DNA of 44,144 bases from NORP181 sp047623555 (GTDB taxonomy: Bacteria > Pseudomonadota > Alphaproteobacteria > Rhodobacterales > Rhodobacteraceae): assembly GCA_047623555.1 (NCBI GenBank), contig JBLHMP010000030.1:1-44144 (forward strand), read 5' to 3'. The translations under genes and the position numbers were made by a program. Shown here piece after piece: positions 23,408 through 32,399 of the stretch. Within the stretch, counting starts at the first letter, position 1. Each line of letters opens with the position of its first letter. The notes under the pieces are model-generated. The model worked only from the letters and a program-made list of their open reading frames with translations. It had not been told where the DNA came from and ran no database searches.

Positions 23408-23986
23408 TCACGCAAGATGATTGATGTGCCCGGTGCTCCAGCCATCTGCGCCATGGGTTAATTCGGTGACGGACAGATTTTCGATCCGATGTGAAAACGC
23501 CTGTTCCGCGTCCAAACCTTCGGCGCGCTGCAGCTGCGTCAGGATGGCGCCGAAATGGGCGACGATGATCAGATCCTGCCCGGTGTGGGCGGCGATCAGG
23601 CTGTCGATGGCGCCGTTCACCCGGGTGCAAACCTCGTTCCAGCTTTCGCCGCCGGGGGGGCGAACGTCGCCGGGGTGTTCCCAATAGGCACGGATCAGTT
23701 CGGGGGTTTCGGCCTCAATTTCGCGAAAATTGCGCAGCTCCCAAGCGCCGAAATTGATTTCGCGCAGGTTGGTTTGATGCGGCAGGCGGCTGCGGTTGCC
23801 CTGGATGGCGTCGGCGGTGGTCGCGGCACGCGACAGGTCGGACGAGATGACGATGCCGGATTGTGGCAGATGCGCGGACAGCCGGGTAAGGGCGGCAGTA
23901 TCGCTTAGGTCGGCGGGCAGATCGGACCAGCCAACCATGGATTTGGCATGGGTCGGACCGTGGCGGACAAGGTACAGACGGGTCAT
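23408..23986 (-). CDS. histidine phosphatase family protein, probable alpha-ribazole phosphatase (CobC-like)
   Basis: A 192-aa phosphoglycerate-mutase-fold phosphatase with the catalytic LYLVRHGPTHAK at the N-terminus, SDLSRAATTADAI, the acid region INFGAWELRNFREIE and the second histidine in IIVAHFGAILTQL. The start overlaps the stop of the cobU/cobP gene as ATGA. This pairing suggests dephosphorylation of alpha-ribazole phosphate in cobalamin nucleotide-loop assembly; another phosphomonoester substrate remains possible. Confidence 0.85.
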   Translation of the reverse strand: MTRLYLVRHGPTHAKSMVGWSDLPADLSDTAALTRLSAHLPQSGIVISSDLSRAATTADAIQGNRSRLPHQTNLREINFGAWELRNFREIEAETPELIRAYWEHPGDVRPPGGESWNEVCTRVNGAIDSLIAAHTGQDLIIVAHFGAILTQLQRAEGLDAEQAFSHRIENLSVTELTHGADGWSTGHINHLA

Positions 23987-24504
23987 GGTTGCGCGCCTTT
24001 CAGGACGGTTGATAAGCCGACAGTGACCTGCACCACCAGATCGGCCTGCGCGGCGAGAGCGATGTTTAACCGCCCCTGCACCTCGCGGAATGTGCGGGCC
24101 AGGGCGTTGCCCGGCACGATGCCGTGGCCGACTTCGTTTGTGACGATAATGCATGGGGCGGCACAGAATTTCAGCGTTTCCAGCAGTGCGGATTGGGCGG
24201 TCAGAATGTCATTGTCCGCCATCATTTGGTTTGAGAGCCAAAGTGTGGCGCAATCAATCAGGCAGATTTGGTCGGCGGTCAGGTTTGACAAAACCGGGCC
24301 AAGGTCAAGCGGCGCCTCGATCGTGGTCCAACCGGTGCCGCGCTGGGCGATGTGGCGGGCAATCTTGGTCTGCATCTCGGTGTCCTGGGCGGTTGAGGTG
24401 GCCAGATAAATCCGGGGCCTGCCGCTTTGACGCGCGAGCGATTCAGCATAGGCCGATTTGCCGGATGCGGCGCCGCCAATAACAAGCGTCAGTTTTGGGT
24501 GCAT
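23983..24504 (-). CDS. cobU: adenosylcobinamide kinase / adenosylcobinamide-phosphate guanylyltransferase
   Basis: The 173-aa protein (CobP in aerobic-pathway nomenclature) starts with LTLVIGGAASGKSAYAE (P-loop GGAASGKS), continues with YLATSTAQDTEMQTKIARH, and has IDCATLWLSNQMM (Walker B-like) and NEVGHGIVPGNALAR, all standard for the family. It phosphorylates and then guanylylates adenosylcobinamide. The ATG at 24504 has AAGGA eight bases upstream. The downstream overlapping phosphatase completes a small cobalamin salvage unit; no other cobalamin genes are in the window. Confidence 0.95.
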   Translation of the reverse strand: MHPKLTLVIGGAASGKSAYAESLARQSGRPRIYLATSTAQDTEMQTKIARHIAQRGTGWTTIEAPLDLGPVLSNLTADQICLIDCATLWLSNQMMADNDILTAQSALLETLKFCAAPCIIVTNEVGHGIVPGNALARTFREVQGRLNIALAAQADLVVQVTVGLSTVLKGAQP

Positions 24505-24633
24505 GATATCGTCCTTTGGCCAGCCTGATGTCTGGGTAAACAGCGCAACGGTTGAAAACAAGCGGGCAGTTGTCGTTGAACGCGGCACAAGAGCCTCTTG
24601 AAATTTGCAATCTTGTGGGGCATGACTGCGGTC

Positions 24634-25443
24634 ATGAGAAATCTTAGTATTTTAGTCACCTTTATGCTGATAGGCTGGCCCTTGTCGTCTTTTGCGGACG
24701 GATCGGCTGCCACAAAAATGGCCGGATATGATGTTGTTTTGCTGGGCGAGACGCATGACAACCCGGATCATCATACGCGCCAGAAGGAGATTGTCACGGC
24801 GTTGCAGCCAACGGCAATTGTCTGGGAAATGTTGACCCAAGAGCAGGCGGCAAAGGTGAGTGACGCGCTGATCGCAGATCAGAGTGCGTTGGAAGCGGCG
24901 CTGGAGTGGGATAAATCCGGCTGGCCTTCGTTTGATCTGTATTACCCTATCTTTCAGGCCGTGACGGGGGCGAAATCCTATGGCGGCCATGTGCCAAGAC
25001 CTGCAGCAAGGGCGGCGTTTAGGACCGGGATAAAGGCGGCATTCGGCGATGAGGCCGGGGCTTATGGGCTGATGGACCCGCTGACCGCGGACGAACAAAC
25101 CGCGCGCGAGGCGTCGCAGATGCGGGCGCATTGTGATGCTTTGCCTGAGGAATTGCTGCCCGATATGGTTGCCATTCAACGGTTACGTGACGCCCGATTG
25201 GCACAGGCTGTGGTCAAGGCGTATGCCGCGACGGGCGGGCCTGTAGTGGTTATCACCGGCACCGGGCATGCGCGCAAAGATTGGGGTGTTCCGGTCTATT
25301 TGGCGCGGGTTGCGCCGGAATTGACGGTTTTTGCATTGGGGCAGTTCGAAGCGGGGTCTTCGGTTGGTGAATTTGATCTGGTTTTGGATAGCCCGGCGGT
25401 GGATCGCGATGATCCGTGCGCGGCGTTCAAAGACAAGGGTTAA
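24634..25443 (+). CDS. ChaN family (heme-binding uptake-like) lipoprotein/periplasmic protein
   Basis: The protein is about 269 aa from ATG 24634, which gives a typical signal peptide (MRNLSILVTFMLIGWPLSSF, cleavage after ADG or nearby) without a lipobox cysteine. ChaN features are VVLLGETHDNPDHHTRQKEI, IVWEMLTQEQA, YYPIFQAV and ITGTGHARKDWGVPVYL near the C-terminus. ChaN homologues dimerise around heme and are linked to iron uptake; heme binding here is inferred. Alternative starts are ATG 24622 and TTG 24598. Confidence 0.85.
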   Translation: MRNLSILVTFMLIGWPLSSFADGSAATKMAGYDVVLLGETHDNPDHHTRQKEIVTALQPTAIVWEMLTQEQAAKVSDALIADQSALEAALEWDKSGWPSFDLYYPIFQAVTGAKSYGGHVPRPAARAAFRTGIKAAFGDEAGAYGLMDPLTADEQTAREASQMRAHCDALPEELLPDMVAIQRLRDARLAQAVVKAYAATGGPVVVITGTGHARKDWGVPVYLARVAPELTVFALGQFEAGSSVGEFDLVLDSPAVDRDDPCAAFKDKG

Positions 25444-25515
25444 GGTGCATTAATCGCTGGCAGAACCGGGCAGGCGGGCCTATGCTCAGAGCGTCTTGGC
25501 TTAGGGATGCGCTAA

Positions 25516-26712
25516 ATGCTGGCTTCCAAACGTATATTGCTGATCATCGGTGGCGGAATCGCTGCTTATAAATCGCTGGATCTGATCCGCCGTTTGCAGG
25601 ATCGGGGCGCGTCGGTGACGCCGGTTCTGACCCGCGCCGCCGAGGAATTTGTGACGCCTTTGTCGGTGTCTGCCCTCGCTGGACAAAAGGTGGCGCGGGA
25701 TCTGTTTGATCTGACGGATGAGGCCGAAATGGGGCATATTCAGCTGTCTCGCAGTGCTGATTTGGTGGTTGTTGCACCGGCAACGGCGGATTTGATGGGG
25801 AAGATGGCCAATGGATTGGCCAATGATCTGGCCTCGACATTATTGATGGCGACGGACACGCCGGTGTTGATTGCACCGGCAATGAACGTGCGTATGTGGC
25901 AGCATCCCGCGACCCAACGCAATCGGGCGCAATTGGTCGCGGATGGCATCGGTTTTATTGGCCCGAACGAGGGTAATATGGCCTGCGGTGAATTTGGCCC
26001 GGGCCGTATGGCGGAGCCTTTGGAGATTGTTGCGGCGATAGAGGCGGCGTTGGCCATGGGGCCATTACAAGGTAAACGGGTTTTGGTGACTTCGGGGCCG
26101 ACGCATGAACCAATTGATCCGGTGCGTTATATCGCCAATCGGTCTAGTGGTGCGCAGGGCACGGCGATTGCGCGTGCATTGGCCGCGTTGGGGGCTGAGG
26201 TGGTGTTTGTCACCGGCCCCGCCGATGTGCCCGCACCCGATGGTGTAAAGGTGGTGCGTGTTGAAACCGCGCGGCAGATGTCAGAGGCTGTAGAGGCTGC
26301 GATGCCTGTGGACGCTGGGGTTTTTGTGGCGGCGGTGGCGGATTGGCGGGTGGCCAATGCGTCGGATCGCAAGTTGAAGAAAGACAAAAGCGGTCTGCCG
26401 ATTCTGGAATTTTCCGAGAATCCGGATATTTTGGCGCGCGTGTCGCAGATGGGCGCGGGGCGACCGGGGTTGGTGGTAGGGTTTGCCGCCGAGACCAATG
26501 ATGTGGTTGAGAACGCCACGGCCAAGCGGCTGCGAAAGCAGTGTGATTGGATCGTGGCCAATGACGTGAGCCCGGACACCGGAATCATGGGCGGGGCGGA
26601 GAATGCGATTGTGCTGATCTCTGAGGATGGCGCCGATGTTTGGCCGCGTATGAGCAAGGGCGATGTGGCCGATCGGTTGGCGACGCGGATTGCGGGGGCG
26701 TTGGTAGATTAG
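25516..26712 (+). CDS. coaBC: bifunctional phosphopantothenoylcysteine decarboxylase / phosphopantothenate--cysteine ligase
   Basis: A 398-aa fusion enzyme of CoA synthesis. The N-terminal flavin-dependent CoaC half has IIGGGIAAYKSLDLIRRL, VVVAPATADLMGKMANGLA, the PAMNVRMWQHPA motif and GNMACGEFGPGRMAEP. The C-terminal CoaB half has LVTSGPTHEPIDPVRYIANR-type sequence, the KLKK segment and FAAETND. It converts 4'-phosphopantothenate plus Cys to 4'-phosphopantetheine. Followed by dut, as in many proteobacteria. Confidence 0.96.
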   Translation: MLASKRILLIIGGGIAAYKSLDLIRRLQDRGASVTPVLTRAAEEFVTPLSVSALAGQKVARDLFDLTDEAEMGHIQLSRSADLVVVAPATADLMGKMANGLANDLASTLLMATDTPVLIAPAMNVRMWQHPATQRNRAQLVADGIGFIGPNEGNMACGEFGPGRMAEPLEIVAAIEAALAMGPLQGKRVLVTSGPTHEPIDPVRYIANRSSGAQGTAIARALAALGAEVVFVTGPADVPAPDGVKVVRVETARQMSEAVEAAMPVDAGVFVAAVADWRVANASDRKLKKDKSGLPILEFSENPDILARVSQMGAGRPGLVVGFAAETNDVVENATAKRLRKQCDWIVANDVSPDTGIMGGAENAIVLISEDGADVWPRMSKGDVADRLATRIAGALVD

Positions 26713-26747
26713 ATTTTTGCCTCTGGCCGGGACTTTTGGCCGTCTAG

Positions 26748-26770
26748 GAAACGCACAGGGTGTGCGTTTC
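26748..26770. repeat. perfect 10-bp inverted repeat with 3-base loop upstream of dut
   Basis: GAAACGCACA at 26748-26757 and TGTGCGTTTC at 26761-26770 flank GGG. The hairpin lies 51 bases before the dut ATG, after coaBC. No T-run follows on either strand. It could be an RNA processing or stabilising hairpin, or a protein-binding site; a plain terminator is less likely. Confidence 0.6.
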
Positions 26771-26821
26771 AGGTGCAGAACGGGCGAAAGCCCATGTTGA
26801 AATTGGGAATGTAGGGCTAAG

Positions 26822-27277
26822 ATGGTTTCGATCCGTGTGACATATGAGGATGGGGCGGACAGGGCTGTGGCTTTGCCGTCCTATGAAACCGCTGGGGCGG
26901 CTGGGGCTGATGTGCGGGCGAACCTTTCGGATCGCGGCACGCTGACGTTGCAACCGGGCGCGCGGCTGTTGGTGCCGACCGGGTTGCGGATTGAGATTCC
27001 TGCCGGGTATGAGGTGCAGATCAGGCCGCGGTCCGGGTTGGCACTAAAACATGGCATTACCCTGCCGAATGCGCCGGGCACGATTGATAGCGATTATCGC
27101 GGGCCTTTGGGCGTGATCATGATGAACGCCGGGAATGTGCCGTTTGTGATTGGCCATGGCGACCGGATTGCACAGATGGTCGTGGCGCCAGTGGTGCAGG
27201 CACGGTTTGATCTTGTTGATGGGTTGGAGGGCACGGCGCGCGGCAGCGGTGGCTTTGGCTCAACCGGGACTAGCTAA
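26822..27277 (+). CDS. dut: dUTP diphosphatase
   Basis: A 151-aa trimeric dUTPase with the five motifs in order: AGAAGADVRANL (1), RPRSGLALKHGI (2), GTIDSDYRGPLGVIMMN (3, catalytic Asp), GDRIAQMVV (4) and RGSGGFGSTG (5). It removes dUTP and supplies dUMP for thymidylate synthesis. Its TAA stop shares its last base with the next ATG (TAATG), indicating coupling to the MoeB gene. Confidence 0.97.
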   Translation: MVSIRVTYEDGADRAVALPSYETAGAAGADVRANLSDRGTLTLQPGARLLVPTGLRIEIPAGYEVQIRPRSGLALKHGITLPNAPGTIDSDYRGPLGVIMMNAGNVPFVIGHGDRIAQMVVAPVVQARFDLVDGLEGTARGSGGFGSTGTS

Positions 27278-28305
27278 TGTTTCTGGTTTTGTTTCTTGCG
27301 GGCGTGCTTTGGGCGCTTGGGTGGCTGATGGGTACGCCGCACCGAGTGCGGTTTGTGATAATTGGCGTGCTGTTTTCGGTTGTAATGCTGGTGCAAATCG
27401 CGTTGCCCTATGGCCATCCGCTGCGCGAGGCCACGGGCGAGTCTCCGTTTTTATGGCTGATGCTGGCGGCGTTAGTGGCGGTTGTTTTGCTGTACCGGCG
27501 CGGGTTGCAGGCATTGCAGCGGCGTGCCGTCAAAGGGGATGAGCCGGTGAAAAAACCAACATTCAGCGACACGGAATTGAACCGATACGCCCGCCATATT
27601 GTGCTGCATGAGGTGGGCGGGCCTGGGCAAAAACGGCTGAAGCAGGCGCGGGTTTTGGTTATCGGCGCCGGGGGGCTTGGAGCGCCCGCGCTGTTGTATC
27701 TGGCGGCGTCTGGGGTGGGCACAATTGGCATCATTGATGATGATGAGGTCGAGAATGCCAATCTGCAACGGCAGGTGATTCACCGGGATGCGGACATTGG
27801 CATACCCAAAGTGTTTTCGGCCAAAGCGGCGATGGAGGCGCAGAACCCGTTTGTCACGGTGTTGCCCTATCACCGGCGCCTGACGCAAGAGAACGCCGGT
27901 GAACTGTTTGCGGATTTTGATCTGATTTTGGATGGAACCGACAATTTCAAAACCCGTTATCTGGCCAATCGCGTTGCTGTAGATCAGGGCAAGCCGTTGA
28001 TATCAGGGGCTTTGTCGCAATGGGAGGGCCAGCTAAGTGTGTTTGACCCGGCCAATGGCGCCCCCTGTTACCAGTGCATTTTCCCCGAGGCACCGGCAGA
28101 GGGTTTGGCGCCATCCTGCGCCGAGGCCGGTGTGGTTGGGCCATTGCCGGGCGTCGTTGGCTCGATGATGGCGCTTGAGGCGATTAAGGTGATCACCGGA
28201 GCGGGGGCGCCATTGCGCGGTGAAATGCTGATATACGATGGGCTGTATGGTGAATCGCGCAAGATCGGTTTGGGGCGGCGCAGTGACTGCCCGATCTGCG
28301 GTTAA
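27277..28305 (+). CDS. moeB: HesA/MoeB/ThiF family adenylyltransferase with N-terminal membrane segments
   Basis: A 342-aa protein. Residues 1-73 contain about three hydrophobic segments (1-18, 25-43, 58-73), followed by a normal MoeB domain from residue 97: LNRYARHIVLHEVGGPGQ, nucleotide loop IGAGGLGAPALLYLAASGVG (residues 129-148), DDDEVENANLQRQ, DGTDNFKTRYLAN, two zinc CxxC pairs (CYQC and the terminal CPIC) and the SCAEAGVVGPLPGVVG block with the conserved Cys. It would adenylylate the C-terminus of MoaD- or ThiS-like proteins at the membrane. No rhodanese domain is attached. Confidence 0.9.
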   Translation: MFLVLFLAGVLWALGWLMGTPHRVRFVIIGVLFSVVMLVQIALPYGHPLREATGESPFLWLMLAALVAVVLLYRRGLQALQRRAVKGDEPVKKPTFSDTELNRYARHIVLHEVGGPGQKRLKQARVLVIGAGGLGAPALLYLAASGVGTIGIIDDDEVENANLQRQVIHRDADIGIPKVFSAKAAMEAQNPFVTVLPYHRRLTQENAGELFADFDLILDGTDNFKTRYLANRVAVDQGKPLISGALSQWEGQLSVFDPANGAPCYQCIFPEAPAEGLAPSCAEAGVVGPLPGVVGSMMALEAIKVITGAGAPLRGEMLIYDGLYGESRKIGLGRRSDCPICG

Positions 28306-29201
28306 CGCGCCAGTTCCTGGGCCAGCAGGTCAAACACCAAACGCACGCGACGGCTGGTATTCAGCTCGCGGTGGGTGGTCAGCCACATGGGGATGCTGAG
28401 CGGCGGCATATCTGGCAGAACCTGCCGGACGCGCGGCTCGATTGATCCGACGCTGATCGGAACAATGCCAATGCCAACGCCGTGTTTGGCCAGTTCCCAA
28501 TGCACCAGATGGTTGGCCGCTATCACCGGAAAATTTGCGGCGCTGACGTCCAGTCCAAGGGCGGTTAAGCCTTTGATCATCATGCCCGTGTTATCAAAGC
28601 CGATAAACTGGGCCTCGCGTAAATCAGTCAACGTTTTAGGGGTGCCAATGCTGTGCAGATAGGCTGGCGTTGCGTAAAGCTGCGCCAGATCGTCGCCCAG
28701 TTTGCGGGCGATCAGATCGGGTTGGTCGGGCCTGAAATTGCGGATTGCAATGTCGGCCTCGCGTTTAAGAAGGTCGACCGGGGCGTTTGATGCGATGATT
28801 TCGACCTTAATACTGGGGGCGATACGACGCAGTTTGGCGATCACTGGCGGTAGCAAATGCGCCGAATAAACCTCGCTCGCGGTGATGCAGATTGACCCGG
28901 CAATGGAATGCGATTGCCCACCGGCAGACAACGACATGCGCCCCGCAGCGTCGCCCATAGCGCGCACATGATCCAGCAGTTCCAGGCCCGATGGGGTTAG
29001 CGTTAAACCCCGCCCGACACGTTCAAACAACACCACACCCAGTTCCTGCTCAAGAGCCGTAACCTGTCGCCCGACCGTGGGTTGCGCCATGTTCAAAGCG
29101 CGGGCAGCAGCCGAGAGCGAGCCCTCTTCTGCGGTGACCAGAAATGCACGTGCACGGTTCCAGTCGAAATTTGCCGATTTCCAATCCATGCGTATTTGCA
29201 T
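28302..29201 (-). CDS. LysR family transcriptional regulator
   Basis: A 299-aa regulator with the N-terminal winged helix FDWNRARAFLVTAEEGSLSAAARALNM-type motif (residues 12-38) and AQPTVGRQVTALEQELG, followed by a LysR effector domain. It is divergent from a quinone-oxidoreductase-like gene, with a 90-bp gap containing an ATTTA-N7-TAAAT site, so that gene is the obvious target. Its 3' end overlaps the convergent moeB by 4 bp. The start may be ATG 29201 or ATG 29189. Confidence 0.92.
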   Translation of the reverse strand: MQIRMDWKSANFDWNRARAFLVTAEEGSLSAAARALNMAQPTVGRQVTALEQELGVVLFERVGRGLTLTPSGLELLDHVRAMGDAAGRMSLSAGGQSHSIAGSICITASEVYSAHLLPPVIAKLRRIAPSIKVEIIASNAPVDLLKREADIAIRNFRPDQPDLIARKLGDDLAQLYATPAYLHSIGTPKTLTDLREAQFIGFDNTGMMIKGLTALGLDVSAANFPVIAANHLVHWELAKHGVGIGIVPISVGSIEPRVRQVLPDMPPLSIPMWLTTHRELNTSRRVRLVFDLLAQELAR

Positions 29202-29214
29202 ATCATTTAGGCGA

Positions 29215-29231
29215 ATTTAGTCAATTTAAAT
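29215..29231. promoter_or_regulatory. candidate LysR-type operator (T-N11-A inverted repeat)
   Basis: ATTTA at 29215-29219 and TAAAT at 29227-29231 flank seven bases, matching the interrupted-palindrome form of LysR binding sites, in the middle of the divergent intergenic region. AATTTAAATT at 29223-29232 is also self-complementary. Confidence 0.45.
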
Positions 29232-29291
29232 TACGTGATCGCATATGTATCTGGAGCACAAATAAGATATTTAGTGAGTAGGCGACAACAG

Positions 29292-30290
29292 ATGAAAGCA
29301 GCGGTTTATAACAATTATGGTGGCCCCGAGGTGGTTTCGATTGGTGAAATGCCGATCCCGGTTATTGGTGACACGGACATTCTGGTCAAAGTTCGGTCCA
29401 GCGCGATTTCGACCGCGGACTGGCGGCTAAGAACGTCGATTTTCCCGGGTATTCTGTGGTTGCCGGCGCGGTTGATGGTGGGCCTGTTTAAACCCAAGAA
29501 CAAAATCCTGGGCACTGATTTCGCTGGGTGTGTGGTGGACACGGGTAAATCCGTTGCACGGTTTAATGTTGGCGACCGGGTTTATGGATTTTGTCTGCAG
29601 GGTGGCCATGCCGAATATCTGGCCATTGATGCGGGCAAGGCGGTCAGTAAGGTGCCGCAATCGCTTGAGTATGACATGGCGGCGGCGGTTCCGTTTGGAG
29701 CCTTGGCAGCGTTGGTATTTTTGCGCGATTTTGCCAAGGTCCAGGCCGGGCAGCGGATTTTGATCGTCGGGGCCTCGGGTGGTGTTGGCGTGTTTGCGGT
29801 GCAATTGGCGCGCCTGATGGGGGTCGAGGTGACCGGTGTATGCAGTGCGGATAACCTTGGTTTGGTGCGTGCGCTTGGGGCGGATCATGTGATTGATTAT
29901 GGCCGCGAGGATTTTGCCAGCAAAACCGGGGCGTATGACGTGATTTTGGACACAGTTGGCGGTACGAATTTCGCCAGATGCAAGGGCGCGCTGACAGACA
30001 TGGGCGTATTTGTTCCGCTGGAATTTGGCCTGCGCGAAATATGGCAGGCGTTGGTGACGTCGATGCGGCGGGGCAAGCGGGTGATCGCCAATGTTTCAGG
30101 CGATAGCGCCGAGGATCTGGATTACCTCAGCGGCTTGCTTGAACGTGGTGATATTCGTCCGGTCATTGATGCGGTGTATCCGTTGCAGGAAATCACACAG
30201 GCGCATCGCCGTGTTGAAACGCGCCATAAAACCGGCGCTGTTGTTGTGTCGATGTCGGGCCAGGTTGCTTTGGAGGTGGCGGTTGACTGA
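29292..30290 (+). CDS. zinc-independent quinone oxidoreductase-like MDR protein (NAD(P)H-dependent)
   Basis: The 332-aa protein is a medium-chain dehydrogenase/reductase. It begins MKAAVYNNYGGPEVV, and has GTDFAGCVVDTGKSVARFNVGDRVYGF and the cofactor loop ILIVGASGGVGVFAVQLARLMG near residues 158-179. The Cys/His/Glu zinc ligands of alcohol dehydrogenases are absent, which fits the QOR/crotonyl-reductase-type branch. The ATG at 29292 matches the family start; the frame extends to 29235. Probable regulation is by the divergent LysR protein. Confidence 0.88.
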   Translation: MKAAVYNNYGGPEVVSIGEMPIPVIGDTDILVKVRSSAISTADWRLRTSIFPGILWLPARLMVGLFKPKNKILGTDFAGCVVDTGKSVARFNVGDRVYGFCLQGGHAEYLAIDAGKAVSKVPQSLEYDMAAAVPFGALAALVFLRDFAKVQAGQRILIVGASGGVGVFAVQLARLMGVEVTGVCSADNLGLVRALGADHVIDYGREDFASKTGAYDVILDTVGGTNFARCKGALTDMGVFVPLEFGLREIWQALVTSMRRGKRVIANVSGDSAEDLDYLSGLLERGDIRPVIDAVYPLQEITQAHRRVETRHKTGAVVVSMSGQVALEVAVD

Positions 30291-30383
30291 GGTCAATTTG
30301 TTGAATTTTGCACGAGTTTGCGGCGAAAGCGGATTCACCCTTGGGATTATTTGCGGTAGCGTGGCGCTCAAAGGAGACACCCC

Positions 30384-32399
30384 ATGAGCAACCCGATCCT
30401 GTCTGACTGGACCACGCCGTTTCAGATCGCACCGTTTGACGCCATTTCCGATGATGATTTCGCCCCGGCGCTGGACGTGGCTTTGGCCGCCCACAACGCC
30501 GAGATTGCGGCGATTGCCGACAATCCCGTAGCCGCCAGTTTTGCCAATACGGTTGAGGCGCTCGAGGGCGTGGGGCAGGCGCTCGACAAGGTACTATCGG
30601 TGTTTTTCAGCGTCGCCGGGGCGGACAGCAATCCGGCACGCGAGGTGTTGCAACGTCAGTTTTCGCCGCTGCTTGCCTCGCATTTTTCCGAGATTTCGGC
30701 CAATAAGGCGCTGTTTCAGCGGGTCGCGGACCTGTGGGCGCGCAAAGATGATCTTGGGCTGACAGATGAGCAGGCACGGGTGCTGATGTTGACGCATCGC
30801 GGCTTTGTGCGATCAGGGTCGGCGTTGGTCGGGGCGGATGAGGACCGGCTGAAAGATATCAAATCGCGGCTGGCTATTTTGGGCACGGATTTTACCCAAA
30901 ACTTGCTGGCGGATGAGCGTGATTGGCATATGGAGCTGAGCGAAGATGACCTTGAGGGTTTGCCGCAATTTGCCATTGATGCGGCGCAGACGGCGGGCAT
31001 GGACAAGGGGCTAAATGGCCCGGTTGTGACTCTGTCGCGGTCGATCATTGTGCCGTTCCTGCAATTTTCACCACGCCGTGATTTGCGCGCGCAGGCCTAT
31101 GTTGCCTGGGGCGCGCGCGGGGCCAATGGTGGCGAGACAGATAACCGGGCGATTGCGGCGGAAACCCTGCAGTTGCGGCAGGAGCGGGCCAAGTTGTTGG
31201 GCTATAATTCATTTGCCGATTACAAGTTGGAAACCGAAATGGCGGGTACGCCTGCGGCTGTGCGTGAATTGTTGATGGCGGTCTGGGGCCCGGCCAAGGC
31301 GCAGGCCGATGCAGATGCGCAAATTTTGACGGATATGATGCAAACGGATGGGGTGAACGGGCCGCTGGAGCCTTGGGATTGGCGGTATTATGCGGAAAAA
31401 CGTCGCCACGCCGAACATGATCTGGATGAAGCTGAGCTAAAACCGTACCTGCAATTGGACCGGATGATTGAGGCGGTATTTTCCTGTGCCACCCGGTTGT
31501 TTGGGCTACAATTCGCGCCTTTGGACATCCCGCTGTATCACGTCGATTGTCGTGCGTGGGAGGTGACCCGCGACAGTAAACATGTGGCCGTGTTCATCGG
31601 TGACTATTTCGCGCGCGGTTCAAAACGGTCGGGGGCTTGGTGTAGTGCGATGCGGGCGCAAGCGAAATACCCAATGGTTCAGGCGCCAATCGTCATCAAT
31701 GTCTGCAATTTCGCCAAGAGTGATCCGGCGCTGTTGTCCTATGATGACGCGCGCACGTTGTTCCATGAATTTGGTCATGCGCTGCATCAAATGCTGTCCA
31801 ATGTTACCTATGAGAGTATTTCCGGCACCTCTGTGGCGCGTGATTTTGTCGAATTGCCCAGCCAGTTGTATGAACATTGGCTGGACGTGCCAGAGGTGCT
31901 GAGCGAATTTGCCACGCATGCAGAAACCGGCGAAGTGATGCCACCTGCGATGCTGGACAAGGTGCTAAAGGCCGCCAATTTCGATATGGGGTTTCAGACG
32001 GTGGAATATGTTGCCTCAGCCCTGGTAGATTTGGCGTTCCATGAGGGCGACGCCCCTGCCGACCTAATGGCACAACAGGCGCAGATATTGGCCGATCTGG
32101 GCATGCCACATGCGATCACCATGCGCCACGCCACACCGCATTTTGCGCATGTGTTTTCCGGCGACGGTTATTCCAGCGGCTATTACAGCTATATGTGGTC
32201 CGAGGTTATGGACGCCGATGCCTTCGCCTCGTTTGAAGAGGCGGGTGGGGCGTTTGACGTTGAACGCGCCAAATCGCTGGAAGAAAACATATTGTCGGCG
32301 GGTGGGTCCAAAGACCCGGAGCTGCTTTATACTACGTTTCGCGGGCGACTTCCGGGGGTTGAGGCGTTGCTCAAGGGACGTGGGTTGGCGGCCAAGTGA
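30384..32399 (+). CDS. M3 family metallopeptidase (oligopeptidase A / dipeptidyl carboxypeptidase type)
   Basis: A 671-aa zinc peptidase starting after AAAGGAG, with the HExxH motif in LFHEFGHALHQML (His461, Glu462, His465) and a downstream third-ligand region. Other M3A markers are the N-terminal PILSDWTTPFQIAPFD, SRSIIVPFLQFS and the C-terminal GYSSGYYSYMWSEVMDADAF. It would degrade short peptides in the cytosol; no signal peptide is seen. OpdA and Dcp cannot be told apart here. Its stop overlaps the next gene's GTG as GTGA. Confidence 0.94.
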   Translation: MSNPILSDWTTPFQIAPFDAISDDDFAPALDVALAAHNAEIAAIADNPVAASFANTVEALEGVGQALDKVLSVFFSVAGADSNPAREVLQRQFSPLLASHFSEISANKALFQRVADLWARKDDLGLTDEQARVLMLTHRGFVRSGSALVGADEDRLKDIKSRLAILGTDFTQNLLADERDWHMELSEDDLEGLPQFAIDAAQTAGMDKGLNGPVVTLSRSIIVPFLQFSPRRDLRAQAYVAWGARGANGGETDNRAIAAETLQLRQERAKLLGYNSFADYKLETEMAGTPAAVRELLMAVWGPAKAQADADAQILTDMMQTDGVNGPLEPWDWRYYAEKRRHAEHDLDEAELKPYLQLDRMIEAVFSCATRLFGLQFAPLDIPLYHVDCRAWEVTRDSKHVAVFIGDYFARGSKRSGAWCSAMRAQAKYPMVQAPIVINVCNFAKSDPALLSYDDARTLFHEFGHALHQMLSNVTYESISGTSVARDFVELPSQLYEHWLDVPEVLSEFATHAETGEVMPPAMLDKVLKAANFDMGFQTVEYVASALVDLAFHEGDAPADLMAQQAQILADLGMPHAITMRHATPHFAHVFSGDGYSSGYYSYMWSEVMDADAFASFEEAGGAFDVERAKSLEENILSAGGSKDPELLYTTFRGRLPGVEALLKGRGLAAK

